Shown: positions 28,901 to 42,951 of the stretch, piece after piece | How the letters are laid out: every line of letters starts with the position of its first letter | Position numbering within the stretch: position 1 is the first letter of the stretch | Assembly: GCA_911728455.2 (NCBI GenBank) | Contig: OU452229.1 | Location: 3,663,001-3,727,000, forward strand | DNA length: 64,000 bases | Reading direction: 5' to 3' | From: Marthasterias glacialis | Lineage: Eukaryota > Echinodermata > Asteroidea > Forcipulatida > Asteriidae | Program-made: the position numbers and the translations under genes | Notes under the pieces: model-generated | What the model saw: only the letters and a program-made list of their open reading frames with translations | What the model was told of the DNA's origin: nothing | The model's database searches: none

Positions 28901-29358
28901 ACCCTTTTGTCAGCCACAAGATGATTAAATTCAGCAGGTACTACCAAATATGACCACAACTTTTTTCAATGGGCCAAAAAGCCAAAATTCCTTGTAAACC
29001 TCAACCCTGGTATACCCCACAAGCCTGTAGACTTTCATTGGCCAGACCACAACCACTGCAGAGTAAGGAGTGTTGAAAGACAGCAGACACCTGTCTCCGT
29101 GCAGTAATTGATTGACCCTTGTGCTAAGGGTCATTGGCACAAGGTGGTATGCACTTTGTGAAAACAACTTGCGGCCGTACACTGATTGTAAATAACACAA
29201 GTCTAAGTCTTGACTGGCACTCCAATTTACCCACATGGTCATTTATTATAGCTTTGGGCTTGCATGGGGAGGGGTTATTGACCTAAAAGACAGGGTGTTG
29301 ATAAAAAACAGCTTGTGGATACACAACGTAACGTTTTCATTGTGGATGACCCCAGGGT
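28901..29358. mobile_element. MITE-like block J, copy 1 of 10
   Basis: 458 bp. The ends ACCCTTTTGTCAGCCACAA and, inverted, ACCCTGGGGTCATCCACAA match at 15 of 19 positions. The right flank is TTAA and the left flank TAAAA. The edge copy at about 27100 reads GTTCGTAAAACCTACTCG with no J, so J is an insertion into unit X. The TTAA and CCCT ends resemble piggyBac-type MITEs (inference). It carries a 103-codon open frame on the minus strand (28931-29242). Confidence 0.78.
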
Positions 29359-30144
29359 TAAACCTACTCGCTCACGGGACACTGATTTTTTGAATTTCTG
29401 TCTGAGGAGGGGCCATTAGATTATGCCATAATGTAGATTTCTTTTTAAATTTGTGCTGACATCCCCCATCCCAACTTTTAATTTCTACTAACAGACTATT
29501 CCAACGCTTCAGAGCACAACCATACAGCCACATCTCTACTGAAGCAGATTACATCAGGTTGATATGTTCATAGCTCGGCGTTTTTAATGGCCTTAGTTGG
29601 GTGTGATGTTTAGGATGTTGGATCGATTTCATGATGTGGGTCGATTACACATGATCCTTGCATTATGACATGGTTATTGCTCTTTTCCAAAAAGTTTTTG
29701 TACCTTGCCTTTGCATTGAGTAAGGACCTTGCTCGATGGCTTGAGCCATTTAAACCAAAACAACGTTTCTTCAAACCATCAAGTTCACATTAGCATAAAA
29801 GTGCCGCTCCTTCATATACTTTGCACCTTTGTGCCTCTTAAAATGTCCTTGTTCACTGCCACAAGTGGTCCAAAATAAAGTGATTTAAAAACAATAATCA
29901 TTACTGATTATGTTACACTTTATCGCTCACGGGACACAGATGTTTTGAATTTCTGTCTGAGGGGCCATAGAATAACCTATATTTTAGATATCTTTTAAAA
30001 CTTGTGCTGACATCCACTTATCCCAATTTTCGATTTCTACTTACAAACTATTCAATCACTTAAGAGCACAGGATACAGCCACATCCCTACTAATGCAATT
30101 TCATAAGATGTGTTCATAGCTCTGGCGTTTCTAATTGCCTTTCC

Positions 30145-30777
30145 TGATTTAAAGTATTCCATTTTTTCGAGTGAAACGGAAGGGGAATTTAGGTCTTCTT
30201 ACTAAGGGTCTTATCAAAGTTGACCGATAATATTGCAACAGCAGGGACACGGTAATTATAAGACGATGTTGAAAAGGCCGATGGGTATTTTTCCCTGATG
30301 CAGACGTTTTCTTGTTCAATATAATTGAAAACTGAAATGTACAAATGATTCCTTTAGACCTTTCCACAAATTTCAGGGACAAAAAAATGACGTTGGATAT
30401 TCTGAATTGCTCCAGGTAAAAATAATAAACAGCCGGGCGCTTAAAAAAGTAAAAATGTACGTTTTGGGAATGCACAAATTTCATTGGCGCATTTCTAAAA
30501 TACGCAAATTGCAAATTGCGCATTTTGAAAATGCGCAAATCGATTTTGCGCATTTTGAAAATGCGCAATTTTAATTTGCGCATTTTGAAAATGCGCAAAA
30601 TTAGTTTGCGCAATTTGAAAATAAGCAGAAATTAGTTTGTGCATTTTCAAAATTTGCTCAATTGAATTTTCGCATTATTTACCAACTGGAAAGTAGGACA
30701 GGTAATTTGAGAAAGTGTTTCCGTACTGTAGAAAAATGCTAGATTCTAGGAATCTTTCATATTGTGACTTTAAATCA
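30145..30777. mobile_element. Block I insert (monomer 2 as example)
   Basis: This 633-bp block interrupts the second X unit and begins TGATTTAAAGT and ends ACTTTAAATCA, an exact 11-bp inverted pair. It contains the palindrome cluster. X elsewhere runs straight through this point (AATGGCCTTAGTTGTGTGTG). Its origin as a mobile element is inferred. It occurs once in each monomer. Confidence 0.6.
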
Positions 30778-31142
30778 ATAATCAGTTGTGGATTAAGGAG
30801 TGTGTGATATTTACGTTGGTGGATCGACTTTATGTTGTGGATCGATTAGACATGATCCTCGCATTTGACAGGGTAATTGCTATTTTCAAAAAGACTATTG
30901 CTATTTTCAAAAAGACTTCTTTTGTACGCCGCCTTGGCATAGAGTAAGGACCTTGCTCTATGGCTTGAGCAATTGAACCGAAAAACAAAATTTCTTGAAA
31001 CCATAACGTTTTCATGAGTATAAAACTGCCGCCCTTCATATACTTTGTTCCACTGTAGCCCTTTTTGTTTTTTTACCACTGCTACAAGTGGTCCGAAATA
31101 AAGTGATTTAAGAACAATAATCCTTACTGATTGTTCGTAAAA

Positions 31143-31600
31143 ACCCTTTTGTCAGCCACAAGATGATTAAATTCAGCAGGTACTACCAAATATGACCACA
31201 ACTTTTTTCAATGGGCCAAAAAGCCAAAATTCCTTGTAAACCTCAACCCTGGTATACCCCACAAGCCTGTAGACTTTCATTGGCCAGACCACAACCACTG
31301 CAGAGTAAGGAGTGTTGAAAGACAGCAGACACCTGTCTCCGTGCAGTAATTGATTGACCCTTGTGCTAAGGGTCATTGGCACAAGGTGGTATGCACTTTG
31401 TGAAAACAACTTGCGGCCGTACACTGATCGTAAATAACACAAGTCTAAGTCTTGACTGGCACTCCAATTTACCCACATGGTCATTTATTATAGCTTTGGG
31501 CTTGCATGGGGAGGGGTTATTGACCTAAAAGACAGGGTGTTGATAAAAAACAGCTTGTGGATACACAACGTAACGTTTTCATTGTGGATGACCCCAGGGT
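31143..31600. mobile_element. Block J, copy 2
   Basis: 458 bp. Shares CACAACGTAACGTTTTC near its right end with copies 1 and 3 only. Confidence 0.75.
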
Positions 31601-33434
31601 TAAACCTACTCGCTAACGGGACACTGATTTTTTGAATTTCTGTCTGAGGAGGGGCCATTAGATTATGCCATAACGTAGATTTCTTTTTAAATTTGTGCTG
31701 ACATCCCCATCCCAATTTTTAATTTCTACTAACAGACTATTCCAACGCTTCAGAGCTCAACCATACAGCCACATCTCTACTGAAGCAGATTACATCAGGT
31801 TGATATGTTCATAGCTCAGGCGTTTTTAATGGCCTTAGTTGTGTGTGATGTTTAGGATGTTGGATCGAATTCATGTTGTGGGTCGATTACACATGATCCT
31901 CGCATTATGACATGGTTATTGCTATTTTCCAAAAAGTTTTTGTACCTTGCCTTTGCATTGAGTAAGGACCTTGCTCGATGGCTTGAGCCATTTAAACCAA
32001 AACAACATTTCTTCAAACCATCAAGTTCACATTAGCATAAAAGTGCCGCTCCTTCATATACTTTGCACCTTTGTGCCTCTTAAAATGTCCTTGTTCACTG
32101 CCACAAGTGGTCCAAAATAAAGTGATTTAAAAACAATAATCATTACTGATTATGTTACACTTTATCGCTCACGGGACACAGATGTTTTGAATTTCTGTCT
32201 GAGGGGCCATAGAATAAACTATATTTTAGATATCTTTTAAAACTTGTGCTGACATCCACTTATCCCAATTTTCGATTTCTACTTACAAACTATTCAATCA
32301 CTTAAGAGCACAGGATACAGCCACATCCCTACTAATGCAATTTCATAAGATGTGTTCATAGCTCTGGCGTTTCTAATTGCCTTTCCTGATTTAAAGTATT
32401 CCATTTTTTCGAGTGAAACGGAAGGGGAATTGAGGTCTTCTTACTAAGGGTCTTATCAAAGTTGACCAATAATATTGCAACAGCAGGGACACGGTAATTA
32501 TAAGACGATGTTGAAAAGGCCGATGGGTATTTTTCCCTGATGCAGACGTTTTCTTGTTCAATATAATTGAAAACTGAAATGTACAAATGATTCCTTTAGA
32601 CCTTTCCACAAATTTCAGGGACAAAAAGATGATTTTTAAACGTTGGTGATCTGAATTGCTCCAGGTAAAAATAATAAACAGCCGGGCGCTTAAAAAAGTA
32701 AAAATGTACGTTTTGGGAATGCACAAATTTCATTGGCGCATTTCTAAAATACGCAAATTGCAAATTGCGCATTTTGAAAATGCGCAAACCGATTTTGCGC
32801 ATTTTGAAAATGCGCAAACCGATTTTGCGCATTTTGAAAATGCGCAATTTTAATTTGCGCATTTTGAAAATGCGCAAAATTAGTTTGCGCAATTTGAAAA
32901 TAAGCAGAAATTAGTTTGTGCATTTTCAAAATTTGCTCAATTGAATTTTCGCATTATTTACCAACTGGAAAGTAGGACAGGTAAATTGAGAAAGTGTTTC
33001 CGTACTGGCCAGACCACAACCACTGCAGAGTAAGGAGTAAGGAATCTTTCATATTGTGACTTTAAATCAATAGTCAGTTGTGGATTAAGGAGTGTGTGAT
33101 ATTTACGTTGGTGGATCGACTTTATGTTGTGGATCGATTAGACATGATCCTCGCATTTGACAGGGTAATTGCTATTTTCAAAAAGACTATTGCTATTTTC
33201 AAAAAGACTTCTTTTGTACGCCGCCTTGGCATAGAGTAAGGACCTTGCTCTATGGCTTGAGCAATTGAACCGAAAAACAAAATTTCTTGAAACCATAACG
33301 TTTTCATGAGTATAAAACTGTCGCTCTTCATATACTTTGTTCAACTGTAGCCCTTTTTGTTTTTTTACCACTGCTAAAAGTGGCCCGAAATAAAGTGATT
33401 TAAGAACAATAATCCTTACTGATTGTTCGTAAAA

Positions 33435-33892
33435 ACCCTTTTGTCAGCCACAAGATGATTAAATTCAGCAGGTACTACCAAATATGACCACAACTTTTTT
33501 CAATGGGCCAAAAAGCCAAAATTCCTTGTAAACCTCAACCCTAGTATACCCCACAAGCCTGTAGACTTTCATTGGCCAGACCACAACCACTGCAGAGTAA
33601 GGAGTGTTGAAAGACAGCAGACACCTGTCTCCGTGCAGTAATTGATTGACCCTTGTGCTAAGGGTCATTGGCACAAGGTGGTATGCACTTTGTGAAAACA
33701 ACTTGCGGCCGTACACTGATCGTAAATAACACAAGTCTAAGTCTTGACTGGCACTCCAATTTACCCACATGGTCATTTATTATAGCTTTGGGCTTGCATG
33801 GGGAGGGGTTATTGACCTAAAAGACAGGGTGTTGATAAAAAACAGCTTGTGGATACACAACGTAACGTTTTCATTGTGGATGACCCCAGGGT
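33435..33892. mobile_element. Block J, copy 3
   Basis: 458 bp, of the same left-array subtype as copies 1 and 2. Confidence 0.75.
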
Positions 33893-35714
33893 TAAACCTA
33901 CTCGCTCACGGGACACTGATTTTTTTAATTTCTGTCTGAGGAGGGGCCATTAGATTATGCCATAATGTAGATTTCTTTTTAAATTTGTGCTGACATCCCC
34001 CATCCCAATTTTTTATTTCTACTAACAGACTATTCCAACGCTTTAGAGCACAACCATACAGCCACATCTCTACTGAAGCAGATTACATCAGGTTGATATG
34101 TTCATAGCTCAGGCGTTTTTAATGGCCTTGGTTGTGTGTGATGTTTAGGATGTTGGATCGAATTCATGTTGTGGGTCGATTACAGATGATCCTTGCATTA
34201 TGACATGGTTATTGCTATTTTCCAAAAAGTTTTTGTACCTTGCCTTTGCATGGAGTAAGGACCTTGCTCGATGGCTTGAGCCATTTAAACCAAAACAACA
34301 TTTCTTCAAACCAACAAGTTCACATTAGCATAAAAGTGCCGCTCCTTCATATACTTTGCACCTTTGTGCCCCTTAAAATGTCCTTGTTCACTGCCACAAG
34401 TGGTCCAAAATAAAGTGATTTAAAAACAATAATTATTACTGATTATGTTACACTTTATCGCTCACGGGACACAGATTTTTTGAATTTCTGTCTGAGGACG
34501 GGCCATAGAATAACCTATATTTTAGATATCTTTTAAAAGTTGTGCTGACATCCACTTATCCCAATTTTCGATTTCTACTAACAAACTATTTAATCACTTA
34601 AGAGCACAGGATACAGCCACATCCCTACTGATGCAATTTCATAAGATGTGCTCATAGCTCAGGCGTTTTTAATTGCCTTTCCTGATTTCAAGTATTCCAT
34701 TTTTTCGAGTGAAACGGAAGGGGAATTTAGGTCTTCTTACTAAGGGTCTCATCAAAGTTGACCAATAATATTGCAACAGCAGGGACACGGTAATTATAAG
34801 ACGATGTTGAAAAGGCCGATGGGTATTTTTCCCTGATGCAGACGTTTTCTTGTTCAATATAATTGAAAACTGAAATGTACAAATGATTCCTTTAGACCTT
34901 TCCACAAATTTCAGGGACAAAAAAATGATTTTTAAACGTTGGATATTCTGAATTGCTCCAGGTAAAAATAAAAAACAGCCGGGCGCTTAAAAAAGTAAAA
35001 ATGTACGTTTTGGAAATGCACAAATTTCATTGGCGCATTTCTAAAATACGCAAATTGCACTTTGCGCATTTTGAAAATGCGCAAACCGATTTTGCGCATT
35101 TGTAAAATGCGCAAACCGAATTTGCGCATTTTGAAAATGCGCAATTTTAATTTGCGCATTTTGAAAATGCGCAAAATTAGTTTGCGCAATTTGAAAATAA
35201 GCAAAAATTAGTTTGTGCATTTTCAAAATTTGCTCAATTGAATTTTCGCATTATTTACCAACTGGAAAGTAGGACAGGTAATTTGAGAAAGTGTTTCCGT
35301 ACTGTAGAAAAATGATAGATTCTAGGAATCTTTCATATTGTGACTTTAAATCAATAGTCAGTTGTGGATTAAGGAGTGTGTGATATTTACGTTGGTAGAT
35401 CGACTTTATGTTGTGGATCGATTAGACATGATCCTCGCATTTGACAGGGTATTTGCTATTTTCGAAAAGACTATTGCTATTTTCAAAAAGACTTCTTTTG
35501 TACGCCGCCTCATAGAGTAAGGACCTTGCTCTATGGCTTGAGCAATTGAACCGAAAAACAAAATTTCTTTAAACCATAACGTTTTCATGAGTATAAAACT
35601 GCTGCCCTTCATATACTTTGTTCCACTGTAGCCCTTTTTGTTTTTTACCACAGCTACAAGTGATCCGAAATAAAGTGATATAAGAACAATAATCCTTACT
35701 GATTGTTCGTAAAA

Positions 35715-36173
35715 ACCCTTTTGTCAGCCACAAGATGATTAAATTCAGCAGGTACTACCAAATATGACCACAACTTTTTTCAATGGGCCAAAAAGCCAAA
35801 ATTCCTTGTAAACCTCAACCCTGGTATACCCCACAAGCCTGTAGACTTTCATTGGCCAGACCACAACCACTGCAGAGTAAGGAGTGTTGAAAGACAGCAG
35901 ACACCTGTCTCCGTGCAGTAATTGATTGACCCTTGTGCTAAGGGTCATTGGCACAAGGTGGTATGCACTTTGTGAAAACAACTTGCGGCCGTACACTGAT
36001 CGTAAATAACACAAGTCTAAGTCTTGACTGGCACTCCAATTCACCCACATGGTCATTTATTATAGCTTTGGGCTTGCATGGGGAGGGGGTTATTGACCTA
36101 AAAGACAGGGTGTTGATAAAAAACAGCTTGTGGATACACAGCGTAAAGTGTTCATTGTGGATGACCCCAGGGT
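35715..36173. mobile_element. Block J, copy 4
   Basis: 459 bp. The first copy with the right-array variant CACAGCGTAAAGTGTTC. It has an extra G in the GGGGAGGGGG run. Confidence 0.75.
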
Positions 36174-37980
36174 TAAACCTACTCGCTCACGGGACACTGA
36201 TTTTTTGAATTTCTGTCTGAGGAGGGGCCATTAGATTATGCCATAATGTAGATTTCTTTTTACATTTGTGCTGACATCCCCCATCCTAATTTTTAATTTC
36301 TACTAACAGACTATTCCAACACTTAAGAGCACAACCATACAGCCACATCTCTACTGAAGCAGATTACATCAGGTTGATATGTTCATAGCTCAGGCATTTT
36401 TAATGGCCTTAGTTGTGTGTGATGTTTAGGTTGTTGGATCGAATTCATGTTGTGGGTCGATTACACATGATCCTCGCATTATGACATGGTTATTGCTATT
36501 TTCCAAAAAGCTTTTGTACCTTGCCTTTGCATGGAGTAAGGACCTTGCTCGATGGCTTGAGCCATTTAAACCAAAACAACATTTCTTCAAACCATCAAGT
36601 TCTTATTAGCATAAAAGTGCCGCTCCTTCATATACTTTGCAACTTTGTGCCCCTTAAAATGTCCTTGTTCACTGCCACAAGTGGTCCAAAATAAAGTGAT
36701 TTAAGAACAATAATTTTTACTGATTGTGTTACACCTTATCGATCACGGGACACAGATTTTTTGAATTTCTGTCTGAGGAGGGGCCATAGAATAACCTATA
36801 TTTTAGAAATCCTTTTAAGCTTGTGCTGACACCCACTTATCCCAATTTTCGATTTCTACTAACAAACTATTCAATCACTTAAGAGCACAGGATACAGCCA
36901 CATCCCTACTGATGCAATTTCATAAGATGTGTTCATAGCTCAGGCGTTTTTAATTGCCTTTCCTGATTTAAAGTATTCCATTTTTCGAGTGAAACGGAAG
37001 GGGAATTTAGGTCTTCTTACTAAGGGTCTTATCAAAGTTGACCAATAATATTGCAACAGCAGGGACACGGTAATTATAAGACGATGTTGAAAAGGCCGAT
37101 GGGTATTTTTCCCTGATGCAGACGTTTTCTTGTTCAATATAATTGAAAACTGAAATGTACAAATGATTCCTTTAGACCTTCCACAAATTTCAGGGACAAA
37201 AAGATGATTTTTAAACGTTGGATATTCTGAATTGCTCCAGGTAAAAATAATACACAGCCGGGCGCTTAAAAAAGTAAAAATGTACGTTTTGGGAATGCAC
37301 AAATTTCATTGGCGCATTTCTAAAATACGCAAATTGCACTTTGCGCATTTTGAAAATGCGCAAACCAATTTTGCGCATTTTCAAAATGCGCAAACCGATT
37401 TTGCGCATTTTGAAAATGCGCAATTTTAATTTGCGCAAAATTAGTTTGCGCAATTTGAAAATTAGCAAAAATTAGTTTGTGCATTTTCAAAATTTGCTCA
37501 ATTGAATTTCGCGTTATTTACCAACTGGAAAGTAGGACAGGTAATTTGAAAAAGTGTTTCCGTACTGTAGAAAAATGCTAGATTCTAGGAATCTTTCATA
37601 TTGTGACTTTAAATCAATAGTCAGTTGTGGATTAAGGAGTGTGTGATATTTACGTTGGTGGATCGACTTTATGTTGTGGATCGATTAGACATGATCCTCG
37701 CATTTGACAGGGTAATTGCTATTTTCAAAAAGACTATTGCTATTTTCAAAAAGACTTCTTTTGTACGCCGCCTTGGCATAGAGTAAGGACCTTGCTCTAT
37801 GGCTTGAGCAATTGAACCGAAAAACAAAATTTCTTTAAACCATAACGTTTTCATGAGTATAAAACTGCCGCCCTTCATATACTTTGTTCCACTGTAGCCC
37901 TTTTTGTTTTTTACCACTGCTACAAGGGGTCCGAAATAAAGTGATATAAGAACAATAATCATTACTGATTGTTCGTAAAA

Positions 37981-38438
37981 ACCCTTTTGTCAGCCACAAG
38001 ATGATTTAATTCAGCAGGTACTACCAAATATGACCACAACTTTTTTCAATGGGCCAAAAAGCCAAAATTCCTTGTAAACCTCAACCCTGGTATACCCCAC
38101 AAGCCTGTAGACTTTCATTGGCCAGACCACAACCACTGCAGAGTAAGGAGTGTTGAAAGACAGCAGACACCTGTCTCCGTGCAGTAATTGATTGACCCTT
38201 GTGCTAAGGGTCATTGGCACAAGGTGGTATGCACTTTGTGAAAACAACTTGCGGCCGTAAACTGATCGTAAATAACACAAGTCTAAGTCTTGACTGGCAC
38301 TCCAATTTACCCACATGGTCATTTATTATAGCTTTGGGCTTGCATGGGGAGGGGTTATTGACCTAAAAGACAGGGTGTTGATAAAAAACAGCTTGTGGAT
38401 ACACAGCGTAAAGTGTTCATTGTGGATGACCCCTGGGT
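37981..38438. mobile_element. Block J, copy 5
   Basis: 458 bp. The right tip reads CCCTGGGT instead of CCCAGGGT, a variant shared with copies 8, 9 and 10. Confidence 0.75.
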
Positions 38439-40241
38439 TAAACCTACTCGCTCACGGGACACTGATTTTTTTGAATTTCTGTATGAGGAGGGGCCATTAG
38501 ATTATGCCATAATGTAGATTTCTTTTTAAATTTGTGCTGACATCCCCATCCCAATTTTTAATTTCTACTAACAGACTATTCCAACGCTTCAGAGCACAAC
38601 CATACAGCCACATCTCTACTGAAGCAGATTACATCAGGTTGATATGTTCATAGCTCAGGCGTTTTTAATGGCCTTGGTTGTGTGTGATGTTTAGGATGTT
38701 GGATCGAATTCATGTTGTGGGTCGATTACACATGATCCTCGCATTATGACATGGTTATTGCTATTTTCCAAAAAGTTTTTGTACCTTGCCTTTGCATGGA
38801 GTAAGGACCTTGCTCGATGGCTTGAGCCATTTAAACCAAAACAACATTTCTTCAAACCAACAAGTTCACATTAGAATAAAAGTGCCGCTCCTTCATATAC
38901 TTTGCACCTTTGTGCCCCTTAAAATGTCCTTGTTCACTGCCACAAGTGGTCCAAAATAAAGTGATTTAAAAACAATAATTATTACTGATTATGTTACACT
39001 TCATCGCTCACGGGACACAGATTTTTTGAATTTCTGTCTGAGGAGGGGCCATAGAATAACCTATATTTTAGATATCTTTTAAAACTTGTGCTGACATCCA
39101 CTTATCCCAAATTTCGATTTCTACTAACAAACTATTTAATCACTTAAGAGCACAGGATACAGCCACATCCCTACTGATGCAATTTCATAAGATGTGCTCA
39201 TAGCTCAGGCGTTTTTAATTGCCTTTCCTGATTTAAAGTGTTCCATTTTTTCGAGTGAAACGGAAGGGGAATTTAGGTCTTCTTACTAAGGGTCTTATCA
39301 AAGTTGACCAATAATATTGCAACAGCAGGGACACGGTAATTATAAGACGATGTTGAAAAGGCCGATGGGTATTTTTCCCTGATGCAGACGTTTTCTTGTT
39401 CAATATAATTGAAAACTGAAATGTACAAATGATTCCTTTAGACCTTTCCACAAATTTCAGGGACAAAAAGATGATTTTTAAACGTTGGTGATCTGAATTG
39501 CTCCAGGTAAAAATAATAAACAGCCGGGCGCTTAAAAAAGTAAAAATGTACGTTTTGGGAATGCACAAATTTCATTGGCGCATTTCTAAAATACGCAAAT
39601 TGCACTTTGCGCATTTTGAAAATGCGCAAACCGATTTTGCGCATTTTCAAAATGTGCAAATCGATTTTGCGCATTTTGAAAATGCCCAATTTTAATTTGC
39701 GCATTTTGAAAATGCGCAAAATTAGTTTGCGCAATTTGAAAATAAGCAAAAATTAGTTTGTGCATCAATTGAATTTTTGCATTATTTACCAACTGGAAAG
39801 TAGGACAGGTAATTTGAAAAAGTGTTTCCGTACTGTAGAAAAATGCTAGATTCTAGGAATCTTTCATATTGTGACTTTAAATCAATAGTCAGTTGTGGAT
39901 TAAGGAGTGTGTGATATTTAAGTTGGTGGATCGACTTTACGTTGTGGATAGATTAGACATGATCCTTGCATTTGACAGGGTATTGCTATTTTCAAAAAGA
40001 CTATTGCTATTTTCAAAAAGACTTCATTTGTACGCCGCCTCATAGAGTAAGGACCTTGCTCTATGGCTTGAGCAATTGAACCGAAAAACAAAATTTCTTT
40101 AAACCATAACGTTTCCATGAGTATAAATCTGCTGCCCTTTATATACTTTGTTCCCCTGTAGCCCTTTTGTTTCACCACTGCTACAAGTGGTCCGAAATAA
40201 AGTGATTTAAGAGCAATAATCATTACTGATTGTTCGTAAAA

Positions 40242-40700
40242 ACCCTTTTGTCAGCCACATGATGATTAAATTCAGCAGGTACTACCAAATATGGCCATAA
40301 CTTTTTTCAATGGGCCAAAAAGCCAATATTCCATGTAAACCTCAACCCTGGTATACCCCACAAGCCTGTAGACTTTCATTGGCCAGACCACAACCACTGC
40401 AGAATAAGGAGTGTTGAAAGACAGCAGCCACCTGTCTCCGTGCAGTAAATGATTGACCATTGTGCTCAGGGTCATTGGCACAAGGTGGTATGCACTTTGT
40501 GAAAACAACTTGCGGCCGTACACTGATCGTAAATAACACAAGTCTAAGTCTTGACTGGCACTCCAATTCACCCACATGGTCATTTATTATAGCTTTGGGC
40601 TTGCATGGGGAGGGGGTTATTGACCTAAAAGACAGGGTGTTGATAAAAAACAGCTTGTGGATACACAGCGTAAAGTGTTCATTGTGGATGACCCCAGGGT
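40242..40700. mobile_element. Block J, copy 6
   Basis: 459 bp. The most diverged internal copy; its 103-codon frame carries several amino-acid changes (for example GDRW, VYMEYW). Confidence 0.75.
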
Positions 40701-42491
40701 TAAACCTACTCGCTCACGGGACACTGATTTTTTGAATTTCTGTCTGAGGAGGGGCCATTAGATTATGCCATAATGTAGATTTCTTTTTACATTTGTGCTG
40801 ATATCCCCATCCTAATTTTTAATTTCTACTAACAGACTATTCCAACACTTAAGAGCACAACAATACAGCCACATCTCTACTGAAGCAGATTACATCAGGT
40901 TGATATGTTCATAGCTCAGGCATTTTTAATGGCCTTAGTTGTGTGTGATGTTTAGGTTGTTGGATCGAATTCATGTTGTGGGTCGATTACACATGATCCT
41001 CGCATTATGACATGGTTATTGCTATTTTCCAAAAAGCTTTTGTACCTTGCCTTTGCATGGAGTAAGGACCTTGCTCGATGGCTTGAGCCATTTAAACCAA
41101 AACAACATTTCTTCAAACCATCAAGTTCTTATTAGCATAAAAGTGCCGCTCCTTCATATACTTTGCACCTTTGTGCCCCTTAAAATGTCCTTGTTCACTG
41201 CCACAAGTGGTCCAAAATAAAGTGATTTAAGAACAATAATTTTTACTGATTGTGTTACACCTTATCGATCACGGGACACAGATTTTTTGAATTTCTGTCT
41301 GAGGAGGGGCCATAGAATAACCTATATTTTAGATATCCTTTTAAGCTTGTGCTGACACCCACTTATCCCAATTTTCGATTTCTACTAACAAACTATTCAA
41401 TCACTTAAGAGCACAGGATACAGCCACATCCCTACTGATGCAATTTCATAAGATGTGTTCATAGCTCAGGCGTTTTTAATTGCCTTTCCTGATTTAAAGT
41501 ATTCCATTTTTCGAGTGAAACGGAAGGGGAATTTAGGTCTTCTTACTAAGGGTCTTATCAAAGTTGACCAATAATATTGCAACAGCAGGGACACGGTAAT
41601 TATTAGACGATGTTGAAAAGGCCGATGGGTATTTTTCCCTGATGCAGACGTTTTCTTGTTCAATATAATTGAAAACTGAAATGTACAAATGATTCCTTTA
41701 GACCTTCCACAAATTTCAGGGACAAAAAGATGATTTTTAAACGTTGGATATTCTGAATTGCTCCAGGTAAAAATAATACACAGCCGGGCGCTTAAAAAAG
41801 TAAAAATGTACGTTTTGGGAATGCACAAATTTCATTGGCGCATTTCTAAAATACGCAAATTGCACTTTGCGCATTTTGAAAATGCGCAAACCGATTTTGC
41901 GCATTTTAAAAATGCGCAATTTTAATTTGCGCATTTTGAAAATGCGCAAAATTAGTTTGCACAAATTGAAAAAAAGCAAAAATTAGTTTGTGCATTTTCA
42001 AAATTTGCTCAATTGAATTTTCGCATTATTTACCAACTGGAAAGTAGGACAGGTAATTTGAGAAAGTGTTTCCGTACTGTAGAAAAATGCTAGATTCTAG
42101 GAATCTTTCATATTGTGACTTTAAATCAATAGTCAGTTGTGGATTAAGGAGTGTGTGATATTTACGTTGGTGGATCGACTTTATGTTGTGGATCGATTAG
42201 ACTTGATCCTCGCATTTGACAGGGTATTTGCTATTTTCAAAAAGACTATTGCTATTTTCAAAAAGACTTCTTTTGTACGCCGCCTCATAGAGTAAGGACC
42301 TTGCTCTATGGCTTGAGCAATTGAACCGAAAAACAAAATTTCTTTAAACCATAACGTTTTCATGAGTATAAAACTGCCGCCCTTCATATACTTTGTTCCA
42401 CTGTAGCCTTTTTTGTTTTTTTTACCACAGCTACAAGTGATCCGAAATAAAGTGATTTAAGAACAATAATCCTTACTGATTGTTCGTAAAA

Positions 42492-42951
42492 ACCCTTTTG
42501 TCAGCCACAAGATGATTAAATTCAGCAGGTACTACCAAATATGACCACAACTTTTTTCAATGGGCCAAAAAGCCAAAATTCCTTGTAAACCTCAACCCTG
42601 GTATACCCCACAAGCCTGTAGACTTTCATTGGCCAGACCACAACCACTGCAGAGTAAGGAGTGTTGAAAGACAGCAGACACCTGTCTCCGTGCAGTAATT
42701 GATTGACCCTTGTGCTAAGGGTCATTGGCACAAGGTGGTATGCACTTTTTGAAAACAACTTGCGGCCGTACACTGATCGTAAATAACACAAGTCTAAGTC
42801 TTGACTGGCACTCCAATTTACCCACATGGTCATTTATTATAGCTTTGGGCTTGCATGGGGAGGGGTTATTGACCTAAAAGACAGGGTGTTGATAAAAAAC
42901 AGCTTGTGGATACACAGCGTAAAGTTTTCATTGTGGATGACCCCACAGGGT
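42492..42951. mobile_element. Block J, copy 7
   Basis: 460 bp. The right tip has a 2-bp insertion (CCCCACAGGGT). Confidence 0.75.
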
